A DNA stretch of 53,417 bases, from contig QHYZ01000077.1 of the NCBI GenBank assembly GCA_003225295.1, positions 1 through 53,417 on the forward strand, in the 5' to 3' direction. The position numbers were made by a program, and so were the translations under genes. The notes under the pieces are model-generated. The model was not told the DNA's origin. It saw only the letters and a program-made list of their open reading frames with translations, and ran no database searches. Positions within the stretch are counted from its first letter, which is position 1; the number at the start of each line of letters is the position of its first letter. Below, piece by piece: positions 26,810-35,674 of the stretch. This DNA comes from Acidobacteriota bacterium. GTDB taxonomy: Bacteria; Acidobacteriota; Terriglobia; Acidiferrales; UBA7541.

Positions 26810-27991
26810 ATGCCTAGCACACCGCGCTCACTAGCATCTCCCCGCGTCGTTAATATCCACGACCTCCGCCATCTGGCGCAACGCCGTCTCCCCAGAGTAG
26901 TCTTCGACTATCTTGACGGCGGTGCAGAGAGTGAAGTCACTCTTCGGGAAAACTGCCGGATATTCGATGACGTCACCTTTCGCCCTCGGCAAGCCGTTGC
27001 CATTCCCGAATGCGACCTCCGCACTCGGGTTCTCTCCGGCGATTTAGCCTTCCCCGCCATCTTAGCCCCCATTGGTTACAGTAGATTGATGCATCCCGGC
27101 GGAGAAGTCGCGGCGGCAGCCGCAGCGGAGGAGGCGGGCCTTGCCTACACTCTATCCACAATTTCTGGTCACAAACTGGAAAATGTCCGCGCCGCTTCAA
27201 AAGGACCCGTCTGGTATCAACTCTACTTGGTGGGTGGGCGCGAGGTTGCTGAAGCGGCCATTGACCGCGCTCGTCGCGCCGGATTCTCGGCACTGGTCGT
27301 GACTATCGACACTCCCGTGGCGGGAATGCGCGAACGCGATCCGCGCAACGGAATGAAGGAACTCTTGGGCGGCTCAATATTTTCCAAACTGCCTTTCCTG
27401 CCACAGATGTTTACACGTCCTCGATGGCTCGTGTCGTTTCTTATCGATGGGGGCGTGCCAAAGCTAGAGAACATCGTTATTCCAGGTAAAGGACCGATGT
27501 CCCTCATGGACGTCACGGCTGCTCTTGCTCGGGCTGTCGTCACCTGGGAAGACATTCGCTGGCTCAAGCGCATCTGGACCGGGCCGGTGGTGGTCAAAGG
27601 GGTGCTCACTGCCGACGATGCCAGGCGTGCGGTAGACCAAGGCGCAGCCGCAATGGTCGTCTCCAACCATGGGGGACGTCAGTTGGATGGCGCTCCAGCC
27701 ACTTTGAGAGTGCTCCCAGAGGTGGTTGCCGCCGTCAACGGCCAAGCCGAAGTCCTTATGGATGGCGGGATTCGCCGAGGCAGCGATATCGTAAAGGCGA
27801 TTTGTCTTGGTGCACGCGCCGTTCTAGTGGGTCGTGCATACGCATTCGGCCTCGCCGCTGCGGGAAAGCCGGGTGTTGCGCGCGCGCTCGAGATTTTGCG
27901 CCAGGATGTGGAACGTACTCTGCGCCTCCTCGGTTGTTCATCCGTCTCCGCGCTGAATTCCTCCTACTTAAACATTCCTAAGCATTGGTGA
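26810..27991 (+). CDS. lldD: FMN-dependent alpha-hydroxy acid dehydrogenase, probable L-lactate dehydrogenase
   Basis: A 393-residue member of the FMN-dependent alpha-hydroxy acid oxidase/dehydrogenase family. It has the N-terminal VVFDYLDGGAESEVTLREN, then ILAPIGYSRLMHPGGE and the catalytic-base motif SNHGGRQLDG with His287. The FMN phosphate-binding stretch DGGIRRGSDIVKAICLGARA follows. Its position behind rhaT suggests it oxidises the L-lactate made from lactaldehyde to pyruvate, feeding electrons to the respiratory chain. Closely related enzymes act on glycolate, mandelate or other 2-hydroxy acids, so lactate is an inference from context. Confidence 0.87.
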   Translation: MPSTPRSLASPRVVNIHDLRHLAQRRLPRVVFDYLDGGAESEVTLRENCRIFDDVTFRPRQAVAIPECDLRTRVLSGDLAFPAILAPIGYSRLMHPGGEVAAAAAAEEAGLAYTLSTISGHKLENVRAASKGPVWYQLYLVGGREVAEAAIDRARRAGFSALVVTIDTPVAGMRERDPRNGMKELLGGSIFSKLPFLPQMFTRPRWLVSFLIDGGVPKLENIVIPGKGPMSLMDVTAALARAVVTWEDIRWLKRIWTGPVVVKGVLTADDARRAVDQGAAAMVVSNHGGRQLDGAPATLRVLPEVVAAVNGQAEVLMDGGIRRGSDIVKAICLGARAVLVGRAYAFGLAAAGKPGVARALEILRQDVERTLRLLGCSSVSALNSSYLNIPKHW

Positions 27992-28031
27992 GTGCGGCCA
28001 TTTACAATTCCCACAGAGCCAGCGCCGACCG

Positions 28032-28703
28032 ATGCAACCAATACCTCACGATCTACGTGCCATCATCCTCGACTACGGCATGGTTCTCTGCCGCCAGCCT
28101 GCGCTCGGAGAGATTGATCGAATCACCCAAATTTTTGGCGTTGATCACCCCACCTTTTGGCAACTCTACGAAAGGCACCGCGGCGCCTACGACAAGAATG
28201 ATATTGGAGGTAAGGAGTATTGGAGCCGTTTTGCCAGTGACACGAACACTTCTCTCGATGACGATACCCTCAAGAAGTTACTGCGCTGGGACATCGAGAT
28301 ATGGAGCAATCTTGAAGAACCTCTGCTCGCCTGGGCACGGTCCTTGCGAGCAGCAGGTTTTCAGACGGCTCTCCTCTCAAACTTGCACCTCAGATTTTCC
28401 GCTCACATCCGCTCAAATTCAGAATTGTTTGAGTTGTTTGATCACTTGATCTTTTCCTCGGAAGTACGTCTCATTAAGCCCGATCCCGCAATATTTCTTC
28501 ACTGCCTCGAGGCTCTGGGCGTGAAGCCAGAGCAAACTCTGTTCATTGACGATCGGGAGGCGAATGTGGAGACCGCCATGGCGCTGGGAATCTACGCGAT
28601 CAAGTACCAGTCTGTGCCTCAGCTGGCCGCAAATCTAAAGGCTTTGCAATGCCAGCAAGAATTCAAAACAATTCCCAGTATTACCCCCTTCACGGAACCG
28701 TAA
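28032..28703 (+). CDS. HAD-superfamily hydrolase
   Basis: A 223-residue HAD hydrolase. Motif I reads IILDYGMVL: the nucleophile Asp is present and the second Asp of a typical phosphatase is Gly, as in the YihX/epoxide-hydrolase-N-like subgroup. Motif II is TALLSNL, motif III the Lys in RLIKPDPAIF, and motif IV FIDDREANVETAMALG. The cap is small and helical. A sugar-phosphate phosphatase role is plausible. It starts 40 bases after lldD, and its last 14 bases overlap the end of the convergent GH106-like gene. Confidence 0.82.
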   Translation: MQPIPHDLRAIILDYGMVLCRQPALGEIDRITQIFGVDHPTFWQLYERHRGAYDKNDIGGKEYWSRFASDTNTSLDDDTLKKLLRWDIEIWSNLEEPLLAWARSLRAAGFQTALLSNLHLRFSAHIRSNSELFELFDHLIFSSEVRLIKPDPAIFLHCLEALGVKPEQTLFIDDREANVETAMALGIYAIKYQSVPQLAANLKALQCQQEFKTIPSITPFTEP

Positions 28704-31518
28704 CAACGCGATCCAAATCCAGCCGCAAGCCTCCGAGAATTCCGGACGGCAGGGCTTCGAGGTTCACCATATCTTGAGGCACGAATCGTTCGCCATACCT
28801 CTGATGGAGCAATCGATAAGTGGGGAGCGCACGGCCAGCCAACGAATTGATGGCTGTATTGCCCACAATAATGCGCAGGTTATTTTCTCCGGCTCGCAGA
28901 AGCCTGGTTACGTCAATTGTATACGGCGGATGCCACAAGAACCCTGCGCGCTCACCGTTGACCCAAACCTCCGCCGCTTCGCGGACCGGCACTTCAAGAT
29001 AGGCTTTCATGCTGTGCTGCGGCAGCGGAGTGGGTTCCTCAATCGGCGTAGCTCGTCCGAAATCGAGCAGGCCATTGGTTCCTGGGGTCAGGTCCTCGGA
29101 GGAGAGATCGAACGCTTTCAGGTAGCTACCTTGACCGGAATAATACTTGAACGCCGGATCTTCGCCCCAGGAATGAAGCTTGGCCATGGGGATAGTTTGG
29201 TTTCTGCCATTGAATGCAACTTCCCAATCCGTGGTGAGGTCGATTATTTTTGTGCGAGATCGTGCCGTCGGCTGGGCTTTCTTAATTTGAGTCGCGGAAT
29301 CCGTGAGAAGGATCAATCGTGACTCGTAAGGCTGCAAGTCGAACTCCACGGAAGCGGGGTTCTCCACTGGAGAAACCCCGCCCGTAAACGGATCCCACCA
29401 CTCAGCATGTTTCGCGGGGTGTCGAAATGTCGCCTGCACGTGATGCGATTGATTGCTGGTGTTGGCAATGAAATACAAATCTCCAAGCGCCAGCTTTCGA
29501 TGGACGAACCCGATTCGTGGAGCCCTAGGAGAGAAAACGAGATCGGGAGTGAGATAGGTTGCGAGAGAAGCACCAAGCTGCGTCTCATCGGAAATGAAAT
29601 GACCTCCTGTGTCGTTCGCACGGAATAGGTATTGCGAGATTTCTCGAATCCGCCGGCCGTCGGTTTCCGCCTCCAGGAGACCCGGCGCCATGGAGGGCAA
29701 GCTGTGCGCGGCAATGACAATACCTCCGTGCTGGGCATATTCTTTAATTTTCTGGTATGTCGCGAGCGGTAGCCGTTCTACTGCCGGCAGGATCAACGCT
29801 GCGTATGGAATGCCCACGACATCAATTGCTTCTGCGTCGATCAGGTCCACATTGAATCCAGCGTCGAGAACCTGTTGAATAGCAGAACTCACGGGGGAAT
29901 TACCCAGGGATTCATCAATGCTGAAATTCGAGATCGGAGTGTTCAATCCGGCTTGACTTTGACTAATGAGTGGACTCGTGGGATCAATTCTGGCAGAGAA
30001 TGTTGACCAAACATCGTCAGTGGGTAAGAACAACGCCACATCGTTGGCGGGCTTTCCCTGCCGAAGAGCGAAGCTGACGCGTTGAAGATAGCGCGCCAGG
30101 TCCGGCATCACAAAGGACCATGGGTTGTGAGCATTGAGGGCGGACGCCGCATACATCCGCCATCCAGGTTCCCCTGCCTCTTTTGGTGAATACGGCCACC
30201 CGTGCCCAACCAATTGATTGATGCCTTGCAAGAAGTGCAGATCGGCTTCGGCCTTCAGGTCCAGAGGCGTGGCGCGAAACGCGGGGGAATGCAACCACGT
30301 CCAGGTTTCCGAGGAGATGACGGGACTGCCAAAAAGATGGCCGGCCGACGCTGCCCACCGGGTGTCTGAGAATTCTCGCCACATCAACAAGGACGCCTTG
30401 CCCTCGCCTTCTGGAAGATCTTCGTAGCGGTTGCTCGAGAGTGTAACGGGTGGAAATCCATAGGTCTGCGATCGAAGTAAGGTGTGGTGCGCCTGCGCCC
30501 AAGCATGCAACGGAGCAAGGAAGCGCTCGTTCGCCAGTTCAGTGAGCGTCCTTCCCCAATCATGCCGAACGGAGGAAGTGAACGGGCCTGCATCGCCGAT
30601 CAGCGCTGGCAAGTAGGGAGAGAGATCATACCCGCGTCGTGCGCGAAACTGCTCCATCAGATCGCCACTCCAATTGGATCCGTAGTCCTCCAAGCTATCG
30701 CTAAAGACTGCGTATGGAGGTTGCTTGCCAAATGCTTCCATCAACCGGTCCCCCACTGCGTGGAGATGAGTCAGGATCGCCGTTCGATCATAATGGTCGA
30801 GCACGAAACCCTCGGCGCCAACCGCTGGACGCTTCACCATCATCCCGGTCCGACTTGATATAAAGAAAATCGCGCAGCTCGCATCTTTTAACGGAAGAGC
30901 AATTCTCAAACGGCTATCTACGACCGGCGACAGTTGTTTCGCTTCCTGCAACGAAAGCTGGCGTGCTCTCAAGGGAGCTATGAAGACAGTGATCAGCTGC
31001 TCGCCAGTCATAATGTCGGGCACAGCGATTGAGTCTGCCCCGGGCGCGACTGGTATCGTTTCGATACGTAACTCTCCGGCTGCTTGAGTTACTGGTATGT
31101 GCGGGCCGCCAAAAGGCCAGCCGCTCCCCAATGTGATGTCAACGCGCAGGCCAAGTTTCCTAGCCGAAGTGGCGGCAAAGCGAATCGCTTCGATGTGTTC
31201 GTCGGAGAGAAATGGCAGATTGTGGAAGCCAGTTCTCGAGTCATCGAGCGCAAGAGGGTACAGGGTGGCGATCTCGACTCCACCAATGCCTTCCGCCTTC
31301 ATTTGTTCGAGCTCTCGCTGCAATTCGGGCTTCGTGACTGCCGGGCCAAACCACCACCAGCGCATCATAATCCGGCAGTCATCTGGCGGATTCGCGAATG
31401 ACTTTTCGAGAAGCGCCAAGCTTTCGTCCTGGGGCTCCGCGTCCCCGTAAAGTTGCACGAACCAAGCAGACAGAAGAATGAGGATCATCATCTTGCTGTT
31501 GAGCGTGCCATTTTTCAT
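28690..31518 (-). CDS. Secreted GH106-like glycoside hydrolase
   Basis: About 940 residues of the GH106/glycosyl-hydrolase-like family (PF17132 type). The body opens with [20 protein letters not shown] and [15 protein letters not shown], then [36 protein letters not shown] and [22 protein letters not shown]-terminal galactose-binding-like region has [19 protein letters not shown]. The frame extends upstream to 31647, but ATG 31518 begins a proper signal peptide ([16 protein letters not shown]), which the longer version would bury 50 residues in. It shares the fold and overall layout of the enzyme at 4876-8289 but is clearly a different subfamily. A rhamnosidase role is likely but not proven. 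Confidence 0.82.
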   Translation of the reverse strand: MKNGTLNSKMMILILLSAWFVQLYGDAEPQDESLALLEKSFANPPDDCRIMMRWWWFGPAVTKPELQRELEQMKAEGIGGVEIATLYPLALDDSRTGFHNLPFLSDEHIEAIRFAATSARKLGLRVDITLGSGWPFGGPHIPVTQAAGELRIETIPVAPGADSIAVPDIMTGEQLITVFIAPLRARQLSLQEAKQLSPVVDSRLRIALPLKDASCAIFFISSRTGMMVKRPAVGAEGFVLDHYDRTAILTHLHAVGDRLMEAFGKQPPYAVFSDSLEDYGSNWSGDLMEQFRARRGYDLSPYLPALIGDAGPFTSSVRHDWGRTLTELANERFLAPLHAWAQAHHTLLRSQTYGFPPVTLSSNRYEDLPEGEGKASLLMWREFSDTRWAASAGHLFGSPVISSETWTWLHSPAFRATPLDLKAEADLHFLQGINQLVGHGWPYSPKEAGEPGWRMYAASALNAHNPWSFVMPDLARYLQRVSFALRQGKPANDVALFLPTDDVWSTFSARIDPTSPLISQSQAGLNTPISNFSIDESLGNSPVSSAIQQVLDAGFNVDLIDAEAIDVVGIPYAALILPAVERLPLATYQKIKEYAQHGGIVIAAHSLPSMAPGLLEAETDGRRIREISQYLFRANDTGGHFISDETQLGASLATYLTPDLVFSPRAPRIGFVHRKLALGDLYFIANTSNQSHHVQATFRHPAKHAEWWDPFTGGVSPVENPASVEFDLQPYESRLILLTDSATQIKKAQPTARSRTKIIDLTTDWEVAFNGRNQTIPMAKLHSWGEDPAFKYYSGQGSYLKAFDLSSEDLTPGTNGLLDFGRATPIEEPTPLPQHSMKAYLEVPVREAAEVWVNGERAGFLWHPPYTIDVTRLLRAGENNLRIIVGNTAINSLAGRALPTYRLLHQRYGERFVPQDMVNLEALPSGILGGLRLDLDRVVTVP

Positions 31519-31884
31519 AAGCGAGACCCTGTTCGAGATTTTGACCTCGAATCGAATCCTGACCGCTGTCGAGCGCACAAACTCAGAGCTGCTGCCACAA
31601 ACAGCAAGCCCGCTTGTATTCTGCTGTTCATGGCCCCATTCTGCCACAGCTTCACTCGGAGTCTGTGGAATGCTGAGGGATGCGAGCTTTGCTCTTTAAC
31701 GCCCGTCCGGGCGGAGGCTATCGGCCGTTGGCCTAGGTTTCCGGGGAGGGGCCCACTTCCTCCTCGGTCGGGTACCGGAGCTCGCTGCGAGAACGCTTCA
31801 GCAGTTGGAGGCCTAGCGCAAGAACCGTAAGTGCGGTCGACCTCCCAGCCTTACCCCATGGCCCTTCCATCCGGAGACTTAGCA
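31519..31884. other. Intergenic stretch between GH106-like and AAR-like genes
   Basis: The stretch must hold the promoter of the GH106-like gene. A six-pair hairpin CGCCCG/CGGGCG lies at 31700-31713; its minus-strand flank TTAAAG is poor as a terminator tail, although its position after the AAR-like gene would suit one. No gene is seen. Confidence 0.4.
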
Positions 31885-33159
31885 TCAGATAAAGTACGGA
31901 GCCGACAGCCCGCCCATAAGATCAGCTCTCACATGGCTGGATCGGCGGTGCCCGCTGGTCCGACGCTCAATCCTCCCGACAGTTCGACTTGGTCTTTCGC
32001 CCATGGACTCATCCTCTCGACCATTCCATCTGGCATCAAGTCCGTCCTCCAATGGTCCGTCGGCATTGTAAAGCGGTGCGAGATAGATCCCATGCCGTGC
32101 AGCAATTGTACCAATCTCGTCGACCCGCTCCTGAGTGATGAATCCTCTTCCCTGAGAGAAAGCCTCGAACCGGTGTTCCAAAGCAAGAGCCATGCCTTCG
32201 AGTAGACAGCCATGAACCACATCGGGGAACGGATGCCGATTCAGAACTCCATGAAAATCCGGCGTGAACTTCATTCCGCCAGTGATTTGTCCCAGACCTC
32301 CGAAGAAGACTTTGGCGTCAAGCATCTCCGCCGTTGGAGACAAGTTCTTCGGGTAGCCCGCATCGCAAACAATTGCGTCAGGCGCGATCCGGCCCAACAG
32401 AAGCGACGGGGACGCCAGACTCGCCGCGCAGATCACGACGTCGGCCTCTGTGGAGAATTGCTGGAGATCCGTCGCGACCTCGACCTGAACTCCATCGTCT
32501 TGCAACTCCGCTGCGAGCCTACGTAGTCGCTCCACTTTGCGTGCGCTGAGCAGCACGCGCTTCACGATCGGCGCCAGACAACGGGCACAGCCGGAACCCA
32601 CATCTCCTGTTGCTCCAACGATGAGCAGCGTTGATCTTGAGAGGTTCCGGCCCTCTAGCGCACACATCTTCTGGATCCCCTGAACGATGAAAGCAACTGT
32701 CAACGTATTGCCTGTCGTGAAGACCGTATGGTGTCTTTCCGGAAGCTGATCGAAGTTGCCCTCAATCAGAATGGAGCTGAATCCGCCGAGACTCACAATT
32801 TTCGCTCCTGCCTTGATGGCGCAGGCGGCCGCCCCTCGGACGCGGGCAATGTTCTCGTGCACGTAGGCTGCTTCCAGACGGTCGGGAGGAATGAAGGAGT
32901 CGATGTACAGGCCGCGCGCCCTCGCGGCCCCGCTCTTCGTGCGGATGATCGATCCGACGTCGACATGGCAGACAGCTCGGGGTGGAATCCAAGGAAGAAT
33001 GTCCTTGATCTCCTCGTCCGGCAGTGGCGTACGCTCGGGTCCGCGCAGGACAGCAAGTACGTCGGCAGCCGTTCGCCAACTCTCCTGATGCCCGATCAGA
33101 GCGAAATCGGCGTCGATCGTCCGCGCTCCCGTAGTTACACTGGCAACTGCGTCACCCAT
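31885..33159 (-). CDS. aar: Fatty aldehyde-forming acyl-ACP reductase homologue (AAR)
   Basis: A 424-residue protein collinear with cyanobacterial long-chain acyl-ACP reductase, which reduces acyl-ACP to fatty aldehyde with NADPH. Matching segments in order are FALIGH (19-24), YIDSFIPPDRLEA (85-97), SLGGFSSILIEGNF (123-136), FTTGNT (147-152), the Rossmann loop VGATGDVGSG (181-190), DAGYPKNL (266-273), the expected catalytic Cys318 in HGCLLEGMALALEH, and ITQERVDEIGTIAARHG near 341-357. ATG 33159 follows GGGGAGGT; it starts 25 bases inside the upstream ADO-like gene, a coupling-type overlap. The protein is about 80 residues longer than the cyanobacterial form, with an Arg-rich tail after residue 365 that has no counterpart there. 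A frameshift near the end cannot be excluded. The comparison was made from memory of the Synechocystis and Synechococcus sequences. Confidence 0.88.
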   Translation of the reverse strand: MGDAVASVTTGARTIDADFALIGHQESWRTAADVLAVLRGPERTPLPDEEIKDILPWIPPRAVCHVDVGSIIRTKSGAARARGLYIDSFIPPDRLEAAYVHENIARVRGAAACAIKAGAKIVSLGGFSSILIEGNFDQLPERHHTVFTTGNTLTVAFIVQGIQKMCALEGRNLSRSTLLIVGATGDVGSGCARCLAPIVKRVLLSARKVERLRRLAAELQDDGVQVEVATDLQQFSTEADVVICAASLASPSLLLGRIAPDAIVCDAGYPKNLSPTAEMLDAKVFFGGLGQITGGMKFTPDFHGVLNRHPFPDVVHGCLLEGMALALEHRFEAFSQGRGFITQERVDEIGTIAARHGIYLAPLYNADGPLEDGLDARWNGREDESMGERPSRTVGRIERRTSGHRRSSHVRADLMGGLSAPYFI

Positions 33160-33893
33160 CTGAGTGTTACCTCCCCGGGTATGCCCAGCATGTCCAGCGT
33201 TTTCAGATACTGTTGCAGCGACGCTCCGCGAAGCTCGGCTGCCGACAAGCTGACCTCGAACAGTGATGGCTTCACGCAGCTGGCGTGGCACACTTCGCAA
33301 TGTCCATCCTTGCATTCCTTCGCCAGCATCTGCGCGAGGGCGGTCATCACATCCAGATGCAGCCGGTAGACCTTGTCGTCGAAGCGCTGCGCGTCTCGGG
33401 CTCGCTCCGCCCTGAGAATCGACATAGCGTGATCGACGTGTTCTCCTTCCTCCGCTGCGATGCGGGCAAAGGTCTCGCCTAGACTCCCCGGTCCCACCTT
33501 CCCGACGCGGGAATAGCTTGCGACGGCGAAGGATTCCAGCATGATTTCCTGGACGATCAGGCAGCCGATAAAGTCCCGCTCGGTGATGCAGCGCAGGAAG
33601 GCGTCGCGGAGCCGCTTCCAATGTTTTGCGTCGACGTTATTGCAGACCTCCACTCCAATCTTGCGGCCCTCGGCAGCGAACGCAGCGGCATGGCCCCGTT
33701 CACACTCCGAATGCTCCAAGGCATCGGCTACTTCTGCGGGATCGTCACAGATCTCCGATAAGGAGGTGTAGTTCATCGCCGCGAGTAGTTCCCCGGTCAT
33801 CGCCTGTGCCAGGATGTCCTGCCAAATCGGAGCACTTGGCGAGAGAGAAGTACATTCCATCGGTGAGCAGTTAACATCAATAAGTGGTTCCAT
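33135..33893 (-). CDS. ado: Aldehyde-deformylating oxygenase homologue (ADO), ferritin-like di-iron protein
   Basis: A 252-residue ferritin-like protein matching cyanobacterial ADO, which converts fatty aldehydes to alkanes plus formate. All six di-iron ligands are visible: Glu35 (TGELLA), Glu65 and His68 (ECERGH), Glu120 (IMLESFA), Glu149 and His152 (EEGEH). The spacings 65-120 and 120-149 equal those of the Prochlorococcus enzyme; one loop is two residues longer between Glu35 and Glu65. CLIVQEIMLESFAVASYSRV mirrors CLLIQALLIEAFAISAYHTY of ADO. The conserved Cys in the FxACGKN region is replaced (AFAAEGRKIG). Near the C-terminus there is an extra cluster of four cysteines (194, 199, 202, 206). 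ATG 33893 has the ribosome binding site AGGAG. It precedes and overlaps the AAR-like gene, in the order found in cyanobacteria. Confidence 0.88.
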   Translation of the reverse strand: MEPLIDVNCSPMECTSLSPSAPIWQDILAQAMTGELLAAMNYTSLSEICDDPAEVADALEHSECERGHAAAFAAEGRKIGVEVCNNVDAKHWKRLRDAFLRCITERDFIGCLIVQEIMLESFAVASYSRVGKVGPGSLGETFARIAAEEGEHVDHAMSILRAERARDAQRFDDKVYRLHLDVMTALAQMLAKECKDGHCEVCHASCVKPSLFEVSLSAAELRGASLQQYLKTLDMLGIPGEVTLRWVTQLPV

Positions 33894-33989
33894 GTTTTCT
33901 CCTGAACAGATAATTAAGCTTTACGGCTGTGTTCCCACGCGTTTTCTATTGCGCGAAGCGCTGAATAAAGATTGCTCGTGCACCGGCTT

Positions 33990-34715
33990 TCATGCCCCGC
34001 TGGCCTGCTCCTTCCATCGTTGTTCGTTCACGCCGAACACGAGGAGCCACAGGAGTAGCGATGCCGCCCCGAGGATGCCGAAAGCCGCAATGTAGGGGAA
34101 CAGACGGTATCCGAGCGGCAGATACAGGAAGCTCAGCCAACCCAAACCTCCAAGTACCGACAACACGCCCAGAATCCGAGGCAGGAAGGTGGACCTGATC
34201 ATGAGGTAGCCCGTCAGGAGTGCATAGAATCCGAAAAATACCAAGGCGATCCCGGCGCCATGGTCATTCACCTTAAGAAAGAGGAGCGCCAGCGCCTGCA
34301 ACTGCTCAGCGCTGAATACATTTAAGTAGTGCGCGCCTCCCAAGACGAATAAGGGCGCGATAAAAAAGACGCGGCTAAAAGTCTTGATGACGCAACCTGC
34401 AAAGCCTAAGAATGCGGCAACCAAGGAGACGCTCCTGCCCGCCGGCTTAAGCAAGTCATAGAAGAGAGCTGTCGTAGCGATCTGGCACGCCATTTCGATG
34501 AGGTAGACTGCGAAACCCAACTGAAACAAGTCCCTGTGTGTAAGTATGTTGGTCGCCGTAGCCGCGGCGTCGCCGTCTACCACCAGGCTGCCGCTCACGA
34601 AACCCTGGGCGAATATTCCGGTCAGTATGGTGAGGAGATAGAAGGCACCGGTAATCCTGGCCTTTAGACGCGGCGACGTTTCTGTGATCCGTTCCATCAT
34701 TACCGCTGTGCCCAT
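33990..34715 (-). CDS. DUF4386 membrane protein, copy 1
   Basis: A 241-residue integral membrane protein with about seven hydrophobic segments and the family start ITETSPRLKARITGAFYLLT. It also has GSLVVDGDAAATATNIL and LGGAHYLNVFSAEQLQALAL, which fit DUF4386. Function is unknown. ATG 34715 follows AAGGAGAAACG. It is a tandem paralogue of the next gene upstream, and even the leader sequence is shared (see repeat). It is 96 bases ahead of the ADO-like gene on the same strand. Confidence 0.85.
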   Translation of the reverse strand: MGTAVMMERITETSPRLKARITGAFYLLTILTGIFAQGFVSGSLVVDGDAAATATNILTHRDLFQLGFAVYLIEMACQIATTALFYDLLKPAGRSVSLVAAFLGFAGCVIKTFSRVFFIAPLFVLGGAHYLNVFSAEQLQALALLFLKVNDHGAGIALVFFGFYALLTGYLMIRSTFLPRILGVLSVLGGLGWLSFLYLPLGYRLFPYIAAFGILGAASLLLWLLVFGVNEQRWKEQASGA

Positions 34716-34718
34716 AAT

Positions 34719-34765
34719 CGTTTCTCCTTAGGCGATCGATCGAATCAGAAGCATGCGAATCAGAT
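34719..34765. repeat. Duplicated leader, copy 1 (second copy at 35634-35680)
   Basis: The 47 bases before the first DUF4386 gene match those before the second at 41 of 47 positions, ending in GCATGCGAATCAGAT in both. The copies include the ribosome binding site. In the second copy the end runs into the ABC permease stop, so the tandem duplication probably included the upstream junction. Confidence 0.75.
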
Positions 34766-34886
34766 GAGTCCAAGGCCAGAGATCGGGCTGAAAACTCATC
34801 TCCATCTATCTCCAGGCTTCTTTACGAAAGTTGCTGGAATATAGGGCCAAAGGAATCACCATCAGATCTTTCCCGTCATGAAAAGA

Positions 34887-35630
34887 TCAGCCCAACGCCA
34901 GGCGCGCTTTCTCGCTCCACTTCGGGACGTTCACGCCCTTCACCATGAGCCACAGGCAAAGTGACAATTCTCCGATTAAGGCAAACACCAGAATGAGGAA
35001 GATCCTCCCTACGTATGCGGGGGCGAGGATGAGCGTGAAGCTATTCGCCAGATAACTCAGACCGGCAATCGCCATCAAAATGCCAAGAGTCCTGGGGAAA
35101 TAACCCGACCTGAAAAGCAAATACCCATACACCAGACATGCAAAGCCAAAAAATACGAGGTCAATGCCAAAGCCGTAGTCATGCAACTTGAGAGAGATTT
35201 TCACTAGAGCGTGCAGCTGATGAGGTTCAAACGCCTTCAGGTAATCTGCGTTCCCCGAAAGGAACAATGCCGCAAAAAGACATAGCTTGCTGACGGCTTC
35301 AATAGGGAATTCAACGATGTTGAAAAACACCGCGACCAAAGCAAGATTCTTGTTCACCGGGCTGAGCAATACATATAAGATCATCGTTAGCGCGACAGCA
35401 CACACAAGCAATATCAGCTCGCCGGCAATACTGATGCGCCACAGCGACTCGGAGGCCGCAATATTGTTGGCTGTGGCTGTAACATCTCCGGACACCACGA
35501 GTTTGTCTCTGACGAAAAACTCACTGCAGAAACCGATGACTATGATAATCAGATACAGCACGCCACCGATTCGTGCGTAAACTTGCGGCGAAGTTTCTGT
35601 GATCCGTTCCTTCATTACATCTGTACTCAT
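34887..35630 (-). CDS. DUF4386 membrane protein, copy 2
   Basis: A 247-residue paralogue of the neighbouring copy with the start MKERITETSPQVYARIGGVL, then KLVVSGDVTATANNIAASES and LSGNADYLKAFEPHQLHAL. It has about seven membrane segments and no catalytic motif that I can recognise. The two copies have drifted well apart in the middle but keep the N-terminal signature. ATG 35630 follows AAGGAGAAACG. It lies 44 bases after the ABC permease gene and may be read from the same transcript. Confidence 0.85.
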   Translation of the reverse strand: MSTDVMKERITETSPQVYARIGGVLYLIIIVIGFCSEFFVRDKLVVSGDVTATANNIAASESLWRISIAGELILLVCAVALTMILYVLLSPVNKNLALVAVFFNIVEFPIEAVSKLCLFAALFLSGNADYLKAFEPHQLHALVKISLKLHDYGFGIDLVFFGFACLVYGYLLFRSGYFPRTLGILMAIAGLSYLANSFTLILAPAYVGRIFLILVFALIGELSLCLWLMVKGVNVPKWSEKARLALG

Positions 35631-35674
35631 ACCCGTTTCTCCTTATGCGAGTGATTGAATCAGGTGCATGCGAA

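Noticed and set aside
31700-31713. CGCCCG/CGGGCG hairpin after the AAR-like gene as a terminator
   Set aside because: Only six pairs and no U-run on the minus strand, so support is too weak for a separate feature.
33160-33621. N-terminal 154-residue extension of the AAR-like reading frame
   Set aside because: It lies wholly inside the ADO-like gene in another phase and has the Arg/Pro-rich look of a shadow frame. ATG 33159 with GGGGAGGT is a far better start.
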